The translations under genes and the position numbers were made by a program. DNA of 64,000 bases from Bacteroidaceae bacterium. GTDB lineage: Bacteria; Bacteroidota; Bacteroidia; Bacteroidales; Bacteroidaceae. The stretch is from assembly GCA_017455585.1 (NCBI GenBank), contig JAFSZU010000160.1, positions 16,110-80,109 of the forward strand, given 5' to 3'. Below are positions 60,194 through 64,000 of this stretch, piece after piece; the stretch's first letter is position 1; the number at the start of each line of letters is the position of its first letter. Under the pieces are notes generated by a model that saw only the letters and a list, made by a program, of their open reading frames with translations, searched no databases and was not told the origin of the DNA.

Positions 60194-61882
60194 TTGATTA
60201 ACGCATTCAAGTACATACTCATCCTGTTGCTCATGGCTCTGACTGTCAGGGCTTTCGGAGCGGCTCAACTATCTGCTGACGGTGTACGGCTGGTGCATTA
60301 CAAGGACAGCGTGCAGGTGGTGATGGACTTCTATTTCCCCGACTCTGCCGTGGGAAAACGAGACGTCCTCCTGCTCATTCCGCGCCTGAAGTACGGCAAC
60401 AACGTCAAGGACCTCCCGTCCGTGGGGGTCTATGGACGCATCCCCTACTACTATGCCGTGCGCAGCGGGCTGCATCTGTTCCAGGACGAGAGCGACATCA
60501 TGTACCGCGCCAAGGACATCCACTACATGGAACAGAAGGTACATTACGCGCGCACCATCCAGGCCCGCGAGTGGATGGACAGCGCCGCCGTGGAGCTGGT
60601 CTATATGCGCTACACCTGCTGCGGAGACGTCATGGACGAGAACGCGTGGCAGGTCGTGGAAGCCAAGAAGCGCATCGCACCCACCACCGCCGTGAACTCC
60701 ATCACAGAGCACTTCGAGAAAAAGGGCGTCATGCACATCGACTTTATCCTCGACAGCATCACCGTGCGGCCAGACTACCACGAGAACTGGCGCGAGCTGG
60801 ACAAGCTGCGCCGCGACCTCGACAGCGTGCTCAACGACCAGCGCTTCAAGATCGACACCGTCACCATCCACGGCTACGCATCGCCCGAAGGACCCTACAA
60901 GCACAACGTCTGGCTGGCCAAGAACCGCGCCCTCGCCCTCAAGTCGTACATCGCAGACCACTTCGACCTCGACACAGCCATCATCGATTCGCGCTACACG
61001 CCCGAGGACTGGGCGGGACTGCGACGCTATGTCGATGCCTCCAACCTGCCCCACCGGCAGGAGATACTGGACGTCATCGACGACACCGTCTCACGGCCCG
61101 ACCCCGACAAGCGGCTGCGCTATATCCGCACACGCTACAAGAAGGACTTCGCAGACATCTTCGACAACAGTCTGCCATACCTCCGCCACTCCGACTACAC
61201 CATCCACTACTCGTGGGACGAGCAGAAGCTGCTGCCCAACCGCCAGCGACCCACCACATCGGCAGGGGCTCGCCAGGAGCGCATAGGACCGCAGATGCCA
61301 TACAGCCAGCTGCCCGTGCTGAGGCCCCTCGCCGCCATCAAGACCAACCTGCTCTTCGACATGGCGCTGTGGCCCAACGTGGAGCTGGAGGTGCCGTTCG
61401 GGCACGATGCCAAGTACAGCCTCATGGCCAACTGGGGAAGCCCGTGGTATGTCTGGCACCACAACTCACGCGCCTATGAGATCCTGAACCTCGGGCTGGA
61501 GGTGCGTCGCTGGTGGGGCGACTGCGACGGCTGCCGGCCTGTCCTCACCGGATGGTTCGCCGGCATCTACGGTGCCGGAGGCAAGTATGACCTGGAGTGG
61601 AACAGCGTGGGCAACCAGGGCGAGTACCTCAGCTTCGGGCCCTCGCTGGGATACAGCTGGCTGCTGAGAGACAACCTCAACCTGGAGGTCTCCGGCACCG
61701 CCGGCGTCCTCTTCGGCAAGCGACGCTTCTACCGCGGTGAGTTCAACGACACTCACCTCATCTGGTACCACTTCGGCAACATCTTCTACGTGGGCCCCAC
61801 ACAGCTCAAGGTCTCCCTCGTCTGGCTCATACCACGCAAGTGGTTCGGGCTGGACAAAGAAAAGAAAGGAGGTGCACAATGA
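60194..61882 (+). CDS. DUF3868/OmpA-like/DUF3575 protein, first gene of fimbrial locus 2
   Basis: A TTG start at 60194 is needed to include the signal peptide (MINAFKYILILLLMALTVRA); the next ATG would cut into it. Residues about 25-110 resemble DUF3868 (VRLVHYKDSVQVVMDFYF, GVYGRIPYYYAVRSGL). An OmpA-like region follows (VTIHGYASPEGPYKHNVWL, residues 220-290), then a C-terminal DUF3575 barrel (IKTNLLFDMALWPNVELEV). It is the homologue of the gene at 17126-18655, which lacks the DUF3868 part. The stop overlaps the next start by four bases. Confidence 0.85.
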   Translation: MINAFKYILILLLMALTVRAFGAAQLSADGVRLVHYKDSVQVVMDFYFPDSAVGKRDVLLLIPRLKYGNNVKDLPSVGVYGRIPYYYAVRSGLHLFQDESDIMYRAKDIHYMEQKVHYARTIQAREWMDSAAVELVYMRYTCCGDVMDENAWQVVEAKKRIAPTTAVNSITEHFEKKGVMHIDFILDSITVRPDYHENWRELDKLRRDLDSVLNDQRFKIDTVTIHGYASPEGPYKHNVWLAKNRALALKSYIADHFDLDTAIIDSRYTPEDWAGLRRYVDASNLPHRQEILDVIDDTVSRPDPDKRLRYIRTRYKKDFADIFDNSLPYLRHSDYTIHYSWDEQKLLPNRQRPTTSAGARQERIGPQMPYSQLPVLRPLAAIKTNLLFDMALWPNVELEVPFGHDAKYSLMANWGSPWYVWHHNSRAYEILNLGLEVRRWWGDCDGCRPVLTGWFAGIYGAGGKYDLEWNSVGNQGEYLSFGPSLGYSWLLRDNLNLEVSGTAGVLFGKRRFYRGEFNDTHLIWYHFGNIFYVGPTQLKVSLVWLIPRKWFGLDKEKKGGAQ

Positions 61883-63123
61883 AGTGGCTCACCTCTATGC
61901 AGCACAGCTGCACAGCACCCGACACTCGCCGACCCGCCGCCCGGCCCCTCAGCTGCCTCGCTGTTCTCGCCGCCCGCCCCGTCCGCTGCCTCGCGGCGCG
62001 CCCCGCTCGCTGCCTTGCTGTTCTCGCGGCGTGTTTCGTGCTCGGCGGTTTCGCCGCCGAGTTGTTCCTCTCCTCCTGCATCCGCCGCCCCCTGGAGGTC
62101 TATTACTTCGACAAGGCACGCCTCATCCTCCATGTCGATTGGATGTCCCACTTCGGACAGCGCCCCAACGGCATGACCGTCTGCATCTACGACGAGGGAG
62201 GACAGCTCTATGAGAGCCGCTCCATGAACGAGATAGACAGCGTGCAGCTGCAACTGCCCGTGGGACGATACCGCGTCATCGTCTTCAACGAGGACATCGA
62301 CGCCTTCACATCCTTCGGATTCCAGGACATCGGCACCTTCGACGCCTTCCGCACCGTGGCCAAGGCCAACAACAGCCGCCGCATGACACCCACCTCATGG
62401 GACTACGGCACACGATACACATGGGAACCCGACGAGCTGCTGGGAGCCGCCGTCGATTCCTTCGAGGTCACACGGCAGATGCTCGACAGCCAGGAACCCA
62501 ACTTCACCAGCTACCACAACCGCAACCGGGTCGATGACTGGCGAAAGAACGACATCTACCATATCTACGACACCATCATGCCACTGCAGACCATGCTACA
62601 CATGCGCATACACGTCAACGGCATGGAGAACATGTACCACATGGAAGTCAACCTCAGCGGCATGGCAGACGGATGCTCCATGGCACACACCTGGCGCAAC
62701 ACCACCGAGACCACCGTCTTCTATGACAGCGACCGGTGGAGCTACTACTTCGACGGCGACGCCTCCAAACACGGATGGGTATATATCGACATCCCCACCT
62801 GGGGAGAACCCCACGGACAGGAACTGCAGGAGACACGTGACTCCACACAGAACCCGCTGCGAATGTACTTCACGCTGCGAGACAAGGAACACACAGAGAA
62901 GTTCTTCCTCTTCAACACAGGACACCTCATAGAATACCACGAGCCCCAGGCCAACCCCGCCATGCTCACACCGCCCGACGTGCTGCGACACCTCTACCTC
63001 GAGATCAACCGCGAGATACCCCTCCTGCCCGATGTGCCGCAAGACGAGGAGATGGGAGCCGGCTTCAACGCCCACGTCGATCCCTGGGAGTACGGCGGAG
63101 AGTTTGACCTCGGAACCTTCTGA
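61879..63123 (+). CDS. DUF5119 lipoprotein of fimbrial locus 2, with repeat-expanded signal region
   Basis: The start at 61879 overlaps the previous stop (ATGA) and has an unusually good Shine-Dalgarno (AAAGGAGG). The lipobox is LSSC, at residue about 67, after an expanded N-terminus built from repeats (CLAVLAARPVRCLAARP). The locus 1 paralogue has only 18 residues before its lipobox Cys. After it, RRPLEVYYFDKARLILHVDW and LPVGRYRVIVFNEDIDAFT are typical of DUF5119. The C-terminus (LPDVPQDEEMGAGFNAHVD) is acidic. The likely role is fimbrial anchoring or assembly. Whether the long signal region still works is uncertain. Confidence 0.82.
   Translation: MKWLTSMQHSCTAPDTRRPAARPLSCLAVLAARPVRCLAARPARCLAVLAACFVLGGFAAELFLSSCIRRPLEVYYFDKARLILHVDWMSHFGQRPNGMTVCIYDEGGQLYESRSMNEIDSVQLQLPVGRYRVIVFNEDIDAFTSFGFQDIGTFDAFRTVAKANNSRRMTPTSWDYGTRYTWEPDELLGAAVDSFEVTRQMLDSQEPNFTSYHNRNRVDDWRKNDIYHIYDTIMPLQTMLHMRIHVNGMENMYHMEVNLSGMADGCSMAHTWRNTTETTVFYDSDRWSYYFDGDASKHGWVYIDIPTWGEPHGQELQETRDSTQNPLRMYFTLRDKEHTEKFFLFNTGHLIEYHEPQANPAMLTPPDVLRHLYLEINREIPLLPDVPQDEEMGAGFNAHVDPWEYGGEFDLGTF
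61931..62061. repeat. GC-rich direct repeats and hairpin in the DUF5119 signal region
   Basis: Alternating CGCTGCCTCGC and GTTCTCGC units are followed by an 8-bp hairpin (CTCGGCGG-TTTCG-CCGCCGAG, 62041-62061). The repeat forms most of the predicted signal peptide. Confidence 0.82.
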
Positions 63124-63124
63124 G

Positions 63125-63195
63125 CCAATTCACAATTCGCAATTCACAATTCACAATTATAATTCATAATTCGCAATTCAATATTCACAATCACT
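63125..63195. repeat. A/T-rich AATTCACAATTC repeats
   Basis: Direct repeats of AATTCACAATTC and AATTCGCAATTC units fill the gap between DUF5119 and the RhuM gene. A similar repeat precedes metA. Confidence 0.8.
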
Positions 63196-63196
63196 G

Positions 63197-63760
63197 ATGC
63201 CCGCAGACATCATCCATAACAGCCCCAAGGGTGAAATCATCCTCTACCAGCCCGACGAGACCATCCGCATCGAAGTCAGACTGGAGGACGAGACTGTGTG
63301 GCTTACCCAAGCCCAGATGGCCATGCTCTTCGGAACTTTAAGACAAGCAATTACCAAGCACATCAAGAATATTTTTGAGAGCGGTGAATTGCAAAAGGTC
63401 TCAACATGTTCCATTTTGGAACAAGTTCAACAGGAGGGCAAGAGGATGGTGACACGTCACATAGAATGTTACAACCTTGATGTCATCATCTCTGTCGGTT
63501 ATCGTGTGAATACAAAGCGAGGCATTCAATTCCGACAATGGGCTAACAAGATTATTAAAGATTATCTTCTCCGCGGCTATGCCGTCCATCAGGAGATGCA
63601 ACGTATGGAACAGCGGCTGACAGAACGGATGGACTCTCACCTCATCTCTGAGCAGTTGCATTTCCAGCAGATAGAATCCACCCTCGCCGACCACCAGCAG
63701 AAGATAGACTTCTTTGTACGCACCAACCAGCCACCCGTGGTGGGCGTCTTCTCCAAATGA
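63197..63760 (+). CDS. RhuM-family protein, truncated (187 aa)
   Basis: The N-terminus (EIILYQPDETIRIEVRLEDE, VWLTQAQMAMLFGT) and the middle (YNLDVIISVGYRVNTKRG, FRQWANKIIKDYLLRGYAVH) match the RhuM virulence-protein family. A coiled-coil-like stretch follows (QRMEQRLTERMDSHLISEQ). It stops after FFVRTNQPPVVGVFSK, where full members (roughly 300 residues or more) continue into a further domain; no remnant follows. It has lower GC than its neighbours and sits between fimbrial genes, so it is probably a foreign insertion. Function is unknown; RhuM has been linked to virulence and to mobile elements. Confidence 0.82.
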   Translation: MPADIIHNSPKGEIILYQPDETIRIEVRLEDETVWLTQAQMAMLFGTLRQAITKHIKNIFESGELQKVSTCSILEQVQQEGKRMVTRHIECYNLDVIISVGYRVNTKRGIQFRQWANKIIKDYLLRGYAVHQEMQRMEQRLTERMDSHLISEQLHFQQIESTLADHQQKIDFFVRTNQPPVVGVFSK

Positions 63761-63924
63761 ATATAGACAAGAACATCATCCAGAATCTATTATAAACCCT
63801 CATTAAATAAAGTATGCCTATGACGACAAACCAACTCAACAAACCAGGATCCATCCAACGTCCTATCAAACAACAAAGACAAACCAAACAATTAAACTCA
63901 TTTATTAACTCAATTCAAAAAATT
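63761..63924 (+). other. Gap before fimbrial lipoprotein, no gene seen
   Basis: An A-rich 164-base stretch with no RhuM continuation and no clear promoter. It may contain the leader of the downstream lipoprotein gene. Confidence 0.5.
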
Positions 63925-64000
63925 ATGAGAAAACCGCGATTTTACGCAGCACTCGGCCTCCTCGCACTGGCCGGCTGCACAACCAACGACGAGTTCTTCA
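63925..64000 (+). CDS. Lipoprotein, probably fimbrillin (partial, 5' end only)
   Basis: Only 25 codons are visible before the right edge. MRKPRFYAALGLLALAGC is a lipoprotein signal with lipobox LAGC, followed by TTNDEFF, similar to SSDEFTG after the lipobox of the locus 1 fimbrillin. By position (DUF3575, DUF5119, then lipoprotein) it is the expected fimbrillin of the second locus. Family assignment is inferred from context. Confidence 0.6.
   Translation, partial: MRKPRFYAALGLLALAGCTTNDEFF

Noticed and set aside
63197-63760. Toxin-antitoxin or defence system around RhuM
   Set aside because: No partner gene is present and the RhuM gene appears truncated.

Overview
The window looks like chromosomal DNA of a Bacteroidales bacterium, most likely a GC-rich Prevotellaceae member. 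Supporting signs are paired SusC/SusD genes, a type IX secretion C-terminal sorting domain, fimbrillin (Mfa-like) lipoproteins with DUF5119 and DUF3575 partners, a propeller-domain AraC regulator, promoters of the Bacteroidetes type (-33 TTTG and -7 TAnnTTTG), and a lack of strong Shine-Dalgarno sequences. No rRNA, tRNA or CRISPR array was found.

Layout. Positions 1-18655 (minus strand) hold one long fimbrial and surface-adhesin operon, read right to left: a DUF3575/OmpA-like protein, a DUF5119 lipoprotein, three fimbrillin-family lipoproteins, a 3211-residue Gly-rich T9SS cargo protein, and a GLUG-repeat surface protein that runs off the left edge. It starts at a well-formed promoter overlapped by two inverted repeats. 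Positions 18858-27789 (plus) are mostly housekeeping: an ABC-F ATPase, an M13 metallopeptidase, MetA (residue 111 is Glu, which suggests acetyl-CoA use), a U32 peptidase swollen by repeat insertions, and a zinc-ribbon membrane protein. Positions 27799-45993 (plus) are a self-contained operon between a 32-bp perfect inverted repeat with a strong promoter and an intrinsic terminator: FAS1-SusC-SusD-FAS1-FAS1-SusC-SusD, with no carbohydrate-active enzyme. Positions 46077-57926 hold a TonB-receptor-like barrel, a membrane-bound AraC regulator, an isopropylmalate/citramalate-synthase-like enzyme, a tRNA CCA-adding enzyme, a small lipoprotein and a Upf1-like helicase broken by an in-frame amber codon. 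From 58025 there is a helix-hairpin-helix outer-membrane protein and then a second fimbrial locus (DUF3868/DUF3575, DUF5119, a truncated RhuM gene, and the start of a lipoprotein at the right edge). Its first two genes are in the same order as in the first locus.

The most unusual property is the amount of repeat DNA inside reading frames. A palindromic element bounded by CAGACCC(A/T)CCCCC-type ends lies in frame inside the ABC-F, synthase-like, CCA-adding and helicase genes. A second hairpin (stem CGGCGG, loop TTTNN) lies in low-complexity segments of three other genes. Tandem repeats supply signal-peptide codons, stop codons and leaders. The double FAS1-SusCD operon and the fimbrial operon that ends in giant T9SS-type proteins are the best candidates for poorly described systems.
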